From positions 78,913-142,912 of the forward strand of contig JAGPCT010000004.1 of assembly GCA_018057925.1 (NCBI GenBank): 64,000 nucleotides of DNA. Direction: 5' to 3'. Below the pieces are notes generated by a model that was not told the DNA's origin, searched no databases, and saw nothing but the letters and a program-made list of their open reading frames with translations. Position numbers and translations under genes: made by a program. This document shows positions 1-9,451 of the stretch, piece after piece; position 1 is the stretch's first letter, and the number at the start of each line of letters is the position of its first letter. Origin of the DNA: Saprospiraceae bacterium. GTDB lineage: Bacteria > Bacteroidota > Bacteroidia > Chitinophagales > Saprospiraceae.

Positions 1-243
1 AATCCTTTATTTAGAGGGACAACAGCCATCACAGACAGATCCCTGATGAATGTATGCTTTGTTATGGGGGACTCGTCTCAAGAAGATGCCTTTATGAATT
101 TGGCTAAACAAAATGGAATATCCGGCATAAAAGGACATCGCTCAGTAGGAGGCTTCAGGGCTTCAATATACAACGCTATGCCACAATCCAGTATTCAAGT
201 ATTGGTAGATTTAATGCGCGAATTTGAACGTACAAATGGATAA
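1..243 (+). CDS. serC: Phosphoserine aminotransferase, C-terminal part (partial at window edge)
   Basis: The reading frame is open from base 1, so the start lies outside the window. The visible 80 residues end with GHRSVGGFRASIYNAMP, the highly conserved C-terminal signature of phosphoserine aminotransferase, preceded by the conserved NPLFRGTT stretch. The enzyme is a PLP-dependent cytoplasmic aminotransferase that makes 3-phosphoserine from 3-phosphohydroxypyruvate and glutamate in serine synthesis, and also serves the DXP-dependent route to vitamin B6. The PLP lysine is in the missing part. A pdxJ gene of the same B6 route lies 9.4 kb downstream, but not in the same operon. The gene is followed by a repeat-rich gap. 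Confidence 0.93.
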   Translation, partial: NPLFRGTTAITDRSLMNVCFVMGDSSQEDAFMNLAKQNGISGIKGHRSVGGFRASIYNAMPQSSIQVLVDLMREFERTNG

Positions 244-266
244 TATCTTGTATTTCAAATATATCT

Positions 267-520
267 AATACCGAATTGACTTTTAACCCAAATTCTTATT
301 AAAGGTACAATAGTTTCTTTAAGAAATATTAAGCTAACTTTTTGGGGTGTTGAAATTCAAATAGTCACGATTCAATATGTTTCCAAATATTTGATAATCA
401 ACTTGTTGCGATTTGGTTAGATGTAATTTTGCATTAGACAAATGCGGAATCGATTTACGACTCGCAGTCAATGGTTTACAGAAACCATTGAAACGATTCG
501 TACATCGTAATAAGGCATCA
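267..520. repeat. Composite intergenic repeat: family D fragment, then family B, then family A
   Basis: This fills most of the 354-base gap between serC and the amylase gene. Bases 267-286 match the start of the family D element at 9451. Bases 285-430 match the family B element also found at 12161, 48191, 48770 and 60296. Bases 430-520 match family A in reverse orientation, with the hairpin formed by CAATGGTTT and AAACCATTG. Two open frames that cross this stretch are repeat artefacts. Confidence 0.8.
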
Positions 521-597
521 TTTACGTTATTCCCATCAAAGGATAGGTCACGCAACTGTTTGGAATTCCTAACGAGTTTTTATCAGAAAACAGCTAT

Positions 598-3081
598 CTA
601 TTTTTTAATAAATTTAAACACCGTATTATTTTCTATTTGCACAAAATAAATGCCGCTGTGTAATGAAGACACATCGATGACATTATTATGCATCGTCCCT
701 TGCGAGCACTCTATTCCTCTGACGTCAAACACCTGAAAATACATTGGTTGCGATATACTGGATTCAAACATAAGATTATTTTCGGTAATCGAATTTACTA
801 AAATCAAACCATTGGATTGTAAATCGACGGCTTCGATTTCTGAATAACTTTTTTGTCCATCAAAGGATATAATTTCAAGTCGATAGTAATTAAATCGATC
901 CGTCTTGTTATCCATGTATTCAAATGAAAAATCTTTCTTCCCCGGCAAGTAATCCAACACGTCTAAGTCATGAAACCTTTTGTTATCTTTTGATTTTTGT
1001 AAAACAACCTCCTTTGTATTGTCCAGCCCTGTCAATGTGCCACTTATCCTGATTGATTTATCAGATTTTGCAGCTTCAAACTGTATCACCTGAACAGGAA
1101 GGGGTATGATTGGATTCTCGCCTTCTACCCATACTGCATAAGACCGTGCTTTTAACTTGAGATTTAATATGCTGCCATTGAGAATTATTTCACTATTGCC
1201 ATTGCTCAATCCGGTCACATCGGTAAATTTTGTTCCATTGGGCACACCCGTCGTCTCAATATTTTGTTCTACTTCCATGTCTTCACCGGCAAAATTAATA
1301 GCGACTACAACATCTTTACCGGAAGGTAAGCCTTTTAACTGGTAAATCACGGAAGTATTAGGATACCCATGGATAAAGTTTGAGCTATAACCAGAACCGA
1401 TTGCAGTAAGATATACTGCCGATGTTGCGCCATAGATATAATCCTTATGTACTTTTATTAGTTGTTTGATGTAATCCTTAAGTGGTGGTGGAGCGCTTCG
1501 GTTGGCAGCGTCACCATAATAGCCAAAGTAATCGGGATAAAACACACAAGGTACACCCAATTGATTATTAGTTAAAATATAAGCATAAGGGAGCATCACA
1601 TCATTTTGGACGAGGGAAGCAAAGCCTGAAGCATCGCGGAAGTCATGATTGTTGACAAAGGTGACAATATTATAACCGGATAATCCACTTGCATTCAATG
1701 AAGAAGTAAAAATATTGCGGGCATCATACTCATAAGAATCACAAGCCTGACGTAATGATTCTCGTAGTGCAAAGTCAAAAATCTTTGGTTGCATCGCAGC
1801 CTTGGTTCCGGCATTCATTGACGCCAAGACGTTGTTTACCCAGCCCGTCAGTTCGCCTGTATTTGTGCTATACCACTCACCGACGATGAGGTCCAGGTCT
1901 ATTCCATTATCATGCAAATAATCAAGCATATCTCCCACAAAATCAGCAGGAAAGTGCTTGACGGCATCCAACCGAAAGCCTTTTATGCCTAGTGTCTGAC
2001 AGTTCCATTTCGCCCAAGCAAACAATGCATCTCTGGCACACGTGGTATTCTGGTCATAATCATAAAAGAAGAACATGCCGTCTTGATCACCTTTTAGTCC
2101 GGTTGAATTGGTCAAATTGGGCTTAAAACAATCCCAATGCATCTCTCCCTGTCCACTCGGCAGTCCTGAAAAGTCGGTATAAGTCTGATATTCTAATTGG
2201 TTTATGACATTGGCACCTGCACTTGCATTCCAAATACCATAAAAGCGGTGGTCAGAGTAATCCCCATTGGGATTGGTCATATATATTTCTAAATAATCTC
2301 CGGCAGCATTAAAATCACCGACATTGAGATGGACTTTGAACTCATCTACAGTACATCCACTTGCATCAGTATATCCTATCAAGTCAACACCCAGTGGCAG
2401 TGTGTTGTTTGTTTGGTTGCAATCGCCGCCACCATTGGGTTCTACCTCATTGATAACCGGCTGATTTTGATAGCCTACAAGAGAGGTTTGCATATAGAGT
2501 TTATAAGACTTATTGGCAAATCGACTATGTCCTGAAGCTGAGCTGAGTTTAAAATAATAATCTCCTGCGCCATTGCCACTACTTCCACCTAAAGGTAAAA
2601 TACAGCGGAAGCGATCAGAAGGGAAGGGATTGTCACCATTGTTGGCTTTATTCCAGTCAAAATTCTGTATGTAAGATTTTAATCCAGGATTGTTTTCGGC
2701 TTTGCCTCCGTCGCGATGATTCATCACCATATCGGCAACAGGGTGAATAGAATTGCTGTTCAATTGATTTAACAATGCATCTAAAGATGGTCTGTTGCCA
2801 AATCCCGTTGTTGTATTTCCGATATAGAGGTCTTTAGGATCATAACCATTACTACCTTGTCCAAAAGAAGAAGCAGTGTGTGGAGGTAACCAAACATGCG
2901 TAAATCCGGCATCTTTCAACTTAACCACCTTGTTATTTAGGCTGTCAGCCCAGCTTTTTCCTGCAGCTGTCTTAGGATAATCCCAATACCAGCCTTGCAT
3001 CATAAACTGCTGGCAAAAGCCCGAAATTCCAAGAAACAAAAAGGAAAGAAGTAAACAATATTTTTTAAAACCAAAAATCAT
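598..3081 (-). CDS. Secreted GH13 alpha-amylase with T9SS C-terminal sorting domain
   Basis: 827 residues. A signal peptide covers about residues 1-24. The GH13 conserved regions are visible: VADMVMNHR (D117, H122), GFRLDAVKH (nucleophile D372), IVGEWY (acid/base E402) and FVNNHD (D480). An insert of about 130 residues (roughly 165-300) separates region I from region II and is longer than in a minimal amylase. After the catalytic barrel and a beta-rich domain comes a C-terminal segment of about 80 residues typical of T9SS type A sorting domains, ending in FKFIKK. The protein should be exported across the outer membrane, anchored or released, and hydrolyse alpha-1,4-glucans. It stands alone on this strand. 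The exact specificity is inferred from the family, not shown. Confidence 0.9.
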   Translation of the reverse strand: MIFGFKKYCLLLSFLFLGISGFCQQFMMQGWYWDYPKTAAGKSWADSLNNKVVKLKDAGFTHVWLPPHTASSFGQGSNGYDPKDLYIGNTTTGFGNRPSLDALLNQLNSNSIHPVADMVMNHRDGGKAENNPGLKSYIQNFDWNKANNGDNPFPSDRFRCILPLGGSSGNGAGDYYFKLSSASGHSRFANKSYKLYMQTSLVGYQNQPVINEVEPNGGGDCNQTNNTLPLGVDLIGYTDASGCTVDEFKVHLNVGDFNAAGDYLEIYMTNPNGDYSDHRFYGIWNASAGANVINQLEYQTYTDFSGLPSGQGEMHWDCFKPNLTNSTGLKGDQDGMFFFYDYDQNTTCARDALFAWAKWNCQTLGIKGFRLDAVKHFPADFVGDMLDYLHDNGIDLDLIVGEWYSTNTGELTGWVNNVLASMNAGTKAAMQPKIFDFALRESLRQACDSYEYDARNIFTSSLNASGLSGYNIVTFVNNHDFRDASGFASLVQNDVMLPYAYILTNNQLGVPCVFYPDYFGYYGDAANRSAPPPLKDYIKQLIKVHKDYIYGATSAVYLTAIGSGYSSNFIHGYPNTSVIYQLKGLPSGKDVVVAINFAGEDMEVEQNIETTGVPNGTKFTDVTGLSNGNSEIILNGSILNLKLKARSYAVWVEGENPIIPLPVQVIQFEAAKSDKSIRISGTLTGLDNTKEVVLQKSKDNKRFHDLDVLDYLPGKKDFSFEYMDNKTDRFNYYRLEIISFDGQKSYSEIEAVDLQSNGLILVNSITENNLMFESSISQPMYFQVFDVRGIECSQGTMHNNVIDVSSLHSGIYFVQIENNTVFKFIKK

Positions 3082-3110
3082 CTGAAAGCTTATTATTTAG
3101 AAAGAAAAGA

Positions 3111-3118
3111 CAAACATA
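3111..3118 (-). promoter_or_regulatory. Candidate Bacteroidota -7 box for the amylase gene
   Basis: On the minus strand this reads TATGTTTG, which fits the TAnnTTTG consensus, about 30 bases upstream of the amylase start. No clear TTTG -33 box sits at the usual spacing, so this is half of a promoter match. Confidence 0.4.
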
Positions 3119-3156
3119 AAAAAGGGAAATGAAAAAGTGGCCCTATATTGTTGAAA

Positions 3157-5154
3157 TCAATTGTTAAATGTCCAGTCAAAGCCTAACCGAATGGCAAAGG
3201 CATCGATAGGATATTGGGCGATCTGAAATTGTCCGCTCTTATCATAGAGACTGTTGATATTGTCCAATCTGATAAAGCCTCGTAGAAGTCTTATTTTGTA
3301 AGACAGAAAGGCATCATAGGTAAACACGTTGCTGTTTGAACTTGATTCGATATTGTACAAATTGAATAATATCGGGCTATATCCCATTCGATTGTAACCA
3401 GCCAAAACTCTACCTTCCAAACCGATATTGATAGTCAGTTTTTTACTAAAAAGTCTGCCTTCGACATAAGCAGCATGACGACTCACCCATTGTGGTAATC
3501 TCAGATTGTCATCACTGCTAAGCTGCCACAAAGCACTATTGTCCATGTGAAATACTCCCCATTTCAATTGATGTTTTACTTGTATTCCGGTCACGGACAG
3601 TGCATGTTCAATCTGTTGTGTCTGCCAATTGTTATCAATATATGTATAGTTTTGAATGACGTTTTGGTGAATAGAGGCTTCCAGCTTAATAGCAGGTATC
3701 TTTACCCTTCCACCGAAATAGGTATGGAAGGTATTCTTTGCATCCTTTGAAAAGATTGACTTGGAATTAAGGTGCAAATTGGTCAATAGATAGGAAGGGG
3801 ATTGATTGCTTGCCTCAAACCACGCGTCTGCCTGCAACAACTTACCCAACCGCCCATGAACATTACTTTTAAGGTTAAAAATAGGAGTCAGGGAATTGAG
3901 CAAATAATAGCCCTTTGCTTGGATTCCTGCAATGTCTGACAGGCTCCAGTGACCATCTCCTTCGAGCATCAATAAGGAAAATGACGAATCAGTTGGGAGA
4001 TAAGAAAGTCGGTTATGTTCCAACGCTAAGCCACCTCGCAGATAATCGGTAGTCTGATGAATCATCTTGTTTTCTGTGCCGACCAAAGAAAGGTATGCTC
4101 TATTGAGGAATACTTTGTGCTCATAATTATTGCGAACTCCCCTGATATCCCGGTTAAAATTCCGATAGTATATTGAGTCTGCAGTTGATCTCACGTTGGT
4201 GTCATAAAATAAGTTGTTCGTGCGCTTATAACTGATTTCATAGCCCAAATGGAGGCCTTGATTAGAATCGGTTTTTTTCTTGCCGATGAGATACAGGTCA
4301 TTATTGAATAAAATACCCCATTCACGATATTTAGAGCCTCCTTCACCAATATTTACAGGCATACTTAGCCTTTGCCCGCTTGGCCCGGAGGAGATGTCAA
4401 GATATTGGAATACGCCACCATTTTCTTCACGCAGGAATTGATTGTAAATATAGATGAGGTGCGTCTTATACCGGTTATTCCAATGATTTTGTTCGAGGCC
4501 GACTGCAAAATTGGTGTTGCGCATCCGATCCCTCAAAAACTCTCCAACTTGGTTGATACGAGTATAGTCAAGATTAAAAGTGAGGTTTTTGGCAAATTTG
4601 CGGCTAAACTTCCCTGTAAAAACATTGTCGTCTCTAACACCTGTTGTCGTGGCACAACGCACTTGAGTATAGGGTGTCGTTGGACGGTACAACTTAAAGT
4701 TGTCAAAAGTCATGGTATATAAATCAAATCCATGCACAGCGATATCAAATGCCGATCGTTCTTTAGGTCTGAAAAGTGGGTTGAAAGCCGGCGAACCGAT
4801 ATTACCCAAGGTAAGATAATCTACATCTTGCGCTCTGGCAAAATCAATTTGCCTCATGCTAAGGCTAAGTAAACTATCATCAAACGGCAATAAGGTATAA
4901 CGGCGTCCATATTGGACATAGGTAACTTTTAGGGTGTCATTGTCAAACAAGTCTGCCAAAAGCTCATTTTGAGTACTATCTTTCTTTGGAATAGTGTCTT
5001 GACTTGTATCAAAATTTTTATTCAAATTACGATCCTGCGCTTGAGTATCCACACTATAAAAACTTAAAATGCTTAAAAGGACTACCAAGACCTCAAGCAT
5101 ATTCCGTCTTTGCTTTAGCAATAATAGTACAGGATAAATCAGAATATATCTCAA
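3157..5154 (-). CDS. Putative porin, outer-membrane beta-barrel (PF14121-like)
   Basis: 665 residues. A hydrophobic leader (about 19-40) ends in an AQA-type cleavage site and is followed by a Thr/Lys/Asp-rich linker, then by alternating aromatic/polar strands to a C-terminal FDWTFNN. The segment around residues 90-200, which includes YLTLGNIGSPAFNPLF, is typical of the Bacteroidota 'putative porin' family. Two starts are possible: position 5154, or an internal Met at 5100 that gives a more compact signal peptide. I keep the longer form because the candidate promoter at 5178-5211 leaves room for it. Function is inferred as diffusion or uptake in the outer membrane; the substrate is unknown. 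It is 75 bases upstream of, and codirectional with, the amylase. Confidence 0.82.
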   Translation of the reverse strand: MRYILIYPVLLLLKQRRNMLEVLVVLLSILSFYSVDTQAQDRNLNKNFDTSQDTIPKKDSTQNELLADLFDNDTLKVTYVQYGRRYTLLPFDDSLLSLSMRQIDFARAQDVDYLTLGNIGSPAFNPLFRPKERSAFDIAVHGFDLYTMTFDNFKLYRPTTPYTQVRCATTTGVRDDNVFTGKFSRKFAKNLTFNLDYTRINQVGEFLRDRMRNTNFAVGLEQNHWNNRYKTHLIYIYNQFLREENGGVFQYLDISSGPSGQRLSMPVNIGEGGSKYREWGILFNNDLYLIGKKKTDSNQGLHLGYEISYKRTNNLFYDTNVRSTADSIYYRNFNRDIRGVRNNYEHKVFLNRAYLSLVGTENKMIHQTTDYLRGGLALEHNRLSYLPTDSSFSLLMLEGDGHWSLSDIAGIQAKGYYLLNSLTPIFNLKSNVHGRLGKLLQADAWFEASNQSPSYLLTNLHLNSKSIFSKDAKNTFHTYFGGRVKIPAIKLEASIHQNVIQNYTYIDNNWQTQQIEHALSVTGIQVKHQLKWGVFHMDNSALWQLSSDDNLRLPQWVSRHAAYVEGRLFSKKLTINIGLEGRVLAGYNRMGYSPILFNLYNIESSSNSNVFTYDAFLSYKIRLLRGFIRLDNINSLYDKSGQFQIAQYPIDAFAIRLGFDWTFNN

Positions 5155-5177
5155 GTAAAATACAACATTTTAATGCA

Positions 5178-5211
5178 CAAACTTAAAGTATTTACATCGA
5201 CTCATTTCAAA
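5178..5211 (-). promoter_or_regulatory. Candidate sigma-ABfr-type promoter for the porin gene
   Basis: Minus strand: TTTG (5208-5211), 22-base spacer, TAAGTTTG (5178-5185). The spacer is slightly longer than the usual 19-20. The expected transcription start falls about 15-20 bases upstream of the porin start at 5154. Confidence 0.5.
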
Positions 5212-5518
5212 TAAATGAAAATAAATTAAAAAGAAAAAAGGTATGATTGAAGGTACATGAAAAAAAGTCACCACAAATTCAAATGAGTTGAGTTTCTTCA
5301 AATGATTGAAATTTGTACAATATGTCCTGTAAATAATAGACCAAACTATTTATATTAACCTCTCGTTAATACCTTGGAAACTGTTATAAATAAACTTCAA
5401 TAACGTTAAAATATTATTAAAAAATTAAAAAAGTATATTAATAATAACAACACATTAATATATAATATTTAGTTTTACAGATTGGTATAAAATTATTTAA
5501 TTACGTAAAAAATAAAAA

Positions 5519-6040
5519 ATGAAAAAATTACTTCTCCTTTTTATGCTTGTATATGTTGGGACAGTCAACGCACAAGAGAACAATAAAGTCTATAAAAATG
5601 AAATATCAATAGATGCATTGCACCTTGTGCTGGGCAATGTTGGATTATCGTATGAATATTTGATAAATGAAAATTCAGGCTTCGGCTTATATGGTGAATT
5701 TAATGTGGACAACAATAGGGCTTGGGATATTGATGCGGCTTATGGTATCAACTATCGCTTGTATGTTGGTTCAAGATATGCATCCGGATTTTTCATAGAG
5801 GGAGGTCTTGGTGGTTTTAATACTTCTAACTATTATTACAATTCTAAAAAGGAGACTTCCTTTCAGTTTGGGCCCACATTTGCGCTTGGTGGCAAATTTG
5901 TAATTCGCAAGCAGTTAGTATTTCAGTTTTTTGGTGGCTTAGGTCGTAATTTTATAAGTAAAGACAAGGATAATTCAATTTACTACGAAGATCAAATTAT
6001 TTTTCCACGCTTTGGAGTGTCTATTGGAAAAAGATTTTAG
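5519..6040 (+). CDS. Small outer-membrane beta-barrel protein
   Basis: 173 residues. A clear signal peptide (MKKLLLLFMLVYVGTVNAQ) is followed by amphipathic beta strands with Tyr/Gly/Phe enrichment, ending FGVSIGKRF with the terminal aromatic typical of OmpA/OprF-like eight-strand barrels. Its length matches the small 'outer membrane beta-barrel' families of Bacteroidota. No catalytic motif is visible and the function is unknown. It is preceded by a very AT-rich leader of about 360 bases (5155-5518), in which I see no other gene. It stands alone. Confidence 0.75.
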   Translation: MKKLLLLFMLVYVGTVNAQENNKVYKNEISIDALHLVLGNVGLSYEYLINENSGFGLYGEFNVDNNRAWDIDAAYGINYRLYVGSRYASGFFIEGGLGGFNTSNYYYNSKKETSFQFGPTFALGGKFVIRKQLVFQFFGGLGRNFISKDKDNSIYYEDQIIFPRFGVSIGKRF

Positions 6041-6184
6041 AAGTTGTTTTTATTGCTTACCGGAGTTAGATGCATGTTAAGTACTCGGATATAGTTGTGC
6101 AATAAAAACGATTGAAATGTTTAGTACAAACCCGCTATTCCGTAATATTGTATATACCGAAAACACTTGAGTTGAACCAGCAAC

Positions 6185-6192
6185 TATCTTTG
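6185..6192 (+). promoter_or_regulatory. Orphan -7 box in a 500-base gap
   Basis: TATCTTTG fits TAnnTTTG exactly, but the next start codon is 350 bases downstream. The nearest TTG upstream is only 15 bases away. The gap (6041-6541) also holds an inverted repeat at about 6272-6320 (AAGGCAA / TTGCCTT) and a family C fragment at 6365-6460. It could drive a long leader of the following glycosyltransferase gene or a small RNA. Confidence 0.3.
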
Positions 6193-6364
6193 TAGCCCCT
6201 TGCTCCCTAAAAGTGGACGAAATAGGCAATGGTCAGACTCATAGTAAATTGGTATAAAGAATGAAACGTTAAGGCAAAGGAGATTTTCTAGTTATTTCGA
6301 AATATGGTCGCCTTGCCTTCAGAGTACTGACTTTATTCGGAATAGGAGTATGTACAGAATCGTC

Positions 6365-6462
6365 TATAATTCTGATTGGATATTCGACATTGTCCTAAAC
6401 GAATATCCAATCGGTATTTAAGAAAGTTTGATTGTTTTATAATCCAATTTGGTATATCCTTA
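6365..6462. repeat. Degenerate family C repeat fragment
   Basis: It contains the family C end motifs in reverse orientation: GATTGGATATTCG near the left, CGAATATCCAATCGGTATT internally and CCAATTTGGTATA at the right. The middle of the element is missing or diverged. It lies 80 bases upstream of the glycosyltransferase at 6542. Confidence 0.5.
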
Positions 6463-6541
6463 ATTTTATAGCAATTTAAACAAATAAACACAGCAAAACC
6501 GTTACCTTTCGGAAAATAAATTCATTACAATCCGGCTGACA

Positions 6542-7537
6542 ATGACTGTTTCTGTCATCATTCCATACTACAACGCAGCAAAAACGCTTAAAAACACTGT
6601 TGAAAGTGTGATGTCTCAGCGTATGATGCCATTGGAAATTATTTTGGTGGACAACAATTCTTCGGATGAAAGTCCAATGATAGCCAAAGAGCTCAGTACG
6701 CAATATCCCAAAATACGCCTTGTCCATGAAGAGAGGAAGGGTGCTAACTATGCCCGTAATAAAGGGATGAGAGTGGCTCAAGGCAATTGGCTACAGTTTC
6801 TGGATGCTGATGATGAACTATTGCCTGACAAACTATTGCATCAAATTAATTTGATTCAAAGCAAAATGAAGCCATCTGATATGATAGTTGGAGAGGCTTA
6901 CATCCGAATTGTCAATCCACATGGAATGATTCATCAGTTTGTAAAACCGGTCCCTCAAGATCTTATCCAAGGTCTGGTCTTAGGTACAGCAGGCAGTACT
7001 TGTAGCAACCTTTGGAAAAGAGAATTTTTGAATGATATTGCCGGATGGGATGAAGACCACGTCTATTTAAACGATCCATTTTTGGTCCTAAAGTGCGTCC
7101 GTCATGGCGCCGTCATAATAACTGACAATATCCCTCTTACCGTGATTCATCAGGATTACCGCGAAGCATCATATAGCAGACCTATGACTTCCGAACACCT
7201 TACTGCATTGATGGATGATGTTCATTCTTTCTATGTTGAATTAACCGATTATATACAAATGCAGGAGTCATCAAATTCAGACTATTTGAAGCTTTTAAGA
7301 CAAAGACAATTTCTAACTTATTGTAACTTCAAACTACAATATGGCGAAGACTTTCCGGAAATTATTCGTCATTCAAAAATCAGAAATAATCTCAATTTTC
7401 ATTTTATTTCGGCACTGAAATCGTATTATTATTTTCTCATATCCTATAAAGTAAAATCCACAGGAATGCTGAAGTATCCTTCATTACTATGGAATTCAGT
7501 GATTCATATCAGAAAGTTTTTTTCGTTATTTTCATAA
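6542..7537 (+). CDS. Family 2 glycosyltransferase
   Basis: 331 residues, no signal peptide. The N-terminal GT-A fold carries VSVIIPYYNAAKTL, the nucleotide-binding VDNNSSDES (residues 38-46) and the metal-binding LDADDE (about 87-92). The C-terminal 100 residues are aromatic-rich, with a likely membrane-associated helix around ISALKSYYYFLISYK. It should transfer a sugar from a nucleotide donor to a surface glycan; donor and acceptor cannot be read from the sequence. A second family 2 enzyme follows 156 bases later, but has its own promoter candidate and a different architecture. Confidence 0.88.
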   Translation: MTVSVIIPYYNAAKTLKNTVESVMSQRMMPLEIILVDNNSSDESPMIAKELSTQYPKIRLVHEERKGANYARNKGMRVAQGNWLQFLDADDELLPDKLLHQINLIQSKMKPSDMIVGEAYIRIVNPHGMIHQFVKPVPQDLIQGLVLGTAGSTCSNLWKREFLNDIAGWDEDHVYLNDPFLVLKCVRHGAVIITDNIPLTVIHQDYREASYSRPMTSEHLTALMDDVHSFYVELTDYIQMQESSNSDYLKLLRQRQFLTYCNFKLQYGEDFPEIIRHSKIRNNLNFHFISALKSYYYFLISYKVKSTGMLKYPSLLWNSVIHIRKFFSLFS

Positions 7538-7596
7538 AAAAGAAGAAGTTCGGTTCAGGTTAATAATTAAAAGCACTTTTTTTCAGAACTGCCGGG

Positions 7597-7604
7597 TATC
7601 TTTG
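7597..7604 (+). promoter_or_regulatory. Candidate -7 box for the membrane glycosyltransferase / rsmG pair
   Basis: TATCTTTG matches TAnnTTTG; a T-tract at 7576-7583 lies near the expected -33 position. The leader to the start at 7694 would be about 85 bases. Confidence 0.45.
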
Positions 7605-7693
7605 TTTACCTTAGCATTCGATAATCTACAACGCTATACTAGCATGATTTTTAATTCTAAATATCTATTCTGTCAACCAAATGGTTTTTCTAA

Positions 7694-8803
7694 GTGATGA
7701 TGGCACTTTTTATAGGTATTCTGGCTGTAGTGGTAGTCGTTCAGGCTTTATTTTGGATATTATGTGCTCATCAATTAGACCGACAATCCGGCATATTTCC
7801 AAAAGAAAATCTCGATGTTTCGTTGATAATTTGCGCTCGCAATGAGGCCGACAATTTATTGAACTATCTTCCCTGTTTTTTGAATCAAAAAGGGGTCAAT
7901 TTGGAGGTAATAGTAGTGGATGACCATAGCACCGATCAAAGCATTTCAATATTAGAAGAATTAGCCATAAATCATCCGGAGCTACGCATCATTCAAATGG
8001 AGTCAAAGCATCATCCCGGTAAAAAGGATGCGTTATTAAAAGGAATATTAAGTGCACAGCACGACATTATCATATTGGCTGATGCCGATTGTTATCCTGC
8101 TTCTGATAGATGGGCTGCGTTGATGTCGGCGCCTTTAGCCGATGGATATTGCATTGTTGCCGGTTACAGTCCGATATTGGCAGAAAAGACTTTTGTAAAC
8201 AGCTATTCACGGTATGAAAATGTCATTACGGCTTTGCAATATATTGGCTTGGGTCGTTTGGGATGGCCATATATGGGGGTAGGGCGTAATCTTGCATATC
8301 ATAAGAAGGCACTGGAGGCGGTCGGGTATTTCAAAGAGCATACGGATATTGCTGCCGGTGATGATGATCTCACCGTTCAGTCAATACTTGCAAAGAAAGG
8401 ATGCAGATCCATATACTTTCAGACGGATATACATAGCTTCGTCAACACAAAGGGAATACGTGATGCAGGTCAATATGTCGCTCAAAAGACAAGACATTAC
8501 AGTGTCAGCAGTAGGTATCCGGCTACAATTCAATATATGTTGGCTGGAATTCATTTTTCTTGGTTGATGTTTTATATATGGTTAGCAATATGTGTTGCTA
8601 TGCATCTATGGATCGCGGGATTTTTTTTGCTCATCGTCCATTTTGTAATCAGATGGCTGGGTTGGATAAAAATTCAAAAAAGTTTACGTCAAGGATTTTC
8701 TATAGTTGATTGGGTCGGGTTTGAAATATTGTATCCTTGGATAACATTAATTCTGACTATTTTTGGGCTTCTTAAAAAGCAAAAAGCGTGGAAATCATTT
8801 TAA
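7694..8803 (+). CDS. Membrane-anchored family 2 glycosyltransferase
   Basis: 369 residues. An N-terminal membrane helix (about residues 3-24) is followed by a GT2 domain with VSLIICARNEADNL, VVDDHSTDQS and the DxD motif ADADC (about 134-138), then by a QxxRW-like region that is not clearly conserved, and by two or three C-terminal membrane helices (about 275-360). This organisation resembles processive or polyprenol-linked glycosyltransferases. Start choice is ambiguous: GTG at 7694, ATG at 7697 and ATG at 7700 are consecutive in frame. Its end overlaps the GTG start of rsmG by 16 bases, so the two are probably translationally coupled. Confidence 0.87.
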   Translation: MMMALFIGILAVVVVVQALFWILCAHQLDRQSGIFPKENLDVSLIICARNEADNLLNYLPCFLNQKGVNLEVIVVDDHSTDQSISILEELAINHPELRIIQMESKHHPGKKDALLKGILSAQHDIIILADADCYPASDRWAALMSAPLADGYCIVAGYSPILAEKTFVNSYSRYENVITALQYIGLGRLGWPYMGVGRNLAYHKKALEAVGYFKEHTDIAAGDDDLTVQSILAKKGCRSIYFQTDIHSFVNTKGIRDAGQYVAQKTRHYSVSSRYPATIQYMLAGIHFSWLMFYIWLAICVAMHLWIAGFFLLIVHFVIRWLGWIKIQKSLRQGFSIVDWVGFEILYPWITLILTIFGLLKKQKAWKSF

Positions 8804-9420
8804 AATATTTTAAGAATCTCAGCGACCGACAAAAAGAACAGTTTGCACAACTAATGCCGTTGTATAAAGAGTGGAATGAAAAGATTAACCTCATTTCAAG
8901 GAAGGATATAGACTATCTTTATACACACCATGTATTGCATAGTCTGGCGATAGCAAAGTATGTCAACTTTAAGCCGGGCGCAAAGGTGATGGATCTGGGG
9001 ACTGGGGGCGGATTTCCGGCTATTCCATTGGCAATATTATTTCCGGAGACTCAATTTTATGCAGTGGATAGTATTGCTAAAAAAATCAAGGTTGTCGGAG
9101 ATATCAGTGAGCGCCTCAATCTGACCAATGTTGAGGCGATTGTATCCCGGGCAGAAAGCATGAAAATCAAGGTGGACTTTGTGGTGACCCGTGCTGTAGC
9201 TGATTTGAAGGAGTTGACCCAATGGTCTATGAAGCACATCAGTCAACAGGAGAGGCATGCCATCCCCAATGGCTTGATTGCTTTGAAAGGCCCTTTGTTC
9301 AAGCAGGAGGCAAAGCTATTGCCTAAGGGAGACTTTGTGGATAGTTATGCCATAAGTAAGTATTTTCCGGAATCTTATTTTGAAGAAAAATATATCGTTT
9401 ATGTACAGGGGCGGGGTTGA
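8788..9420 (+). CDS. rsmG: 16S rRNA (guanine527-N7)-methyltransferase RsmG
   Basis: 210 residues, the normal length of the family. The SAM-binding motif VMDLGTGGGFPAIPLAI (about residues 67-83) and the acidic residue in YAVDSIAKK are present, as is the conserved NLISRKD near the N-terminus. It methylates N7 of G527 of 16S rRNA using SAM. The start is GTG at 8788, inside the 3' end of the upstream glycosyltransferase gene; the overlap of 16 bases points to coupled translation. Other in-frame starts would cut into the conserved N-terminal helices. Followed by a double-hairpin repeat. Confidence 0.95.
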   Translation: MEIILKYFKNLSDRQKEQFAQLMPLYKEWNEKINLISRKDIDYLYTHHVLHSLAIAKYVNFKPGAKVMDLGTGGGFPAIPLAILFPETQFYAVDSIAKKIKVVGDISERLNLTNVEAIVSRAESMKIKVDFVVTRAVADLKELTQWSMKHISQQERHAIPNGLIALKGPLFKQEAKLLPKGDFVDSYAISKYFPESYFEEKYIVYVQGRG

Positions 9421-9451
9421 AAAAAGGAGAAAATTATTAATCACCTGAATA

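Noticed and set aside
413..649. Open frames across the repeat region after serC
   Set aside because: They translate family A and B repeat sequence that recurs at many other intergenic sites.
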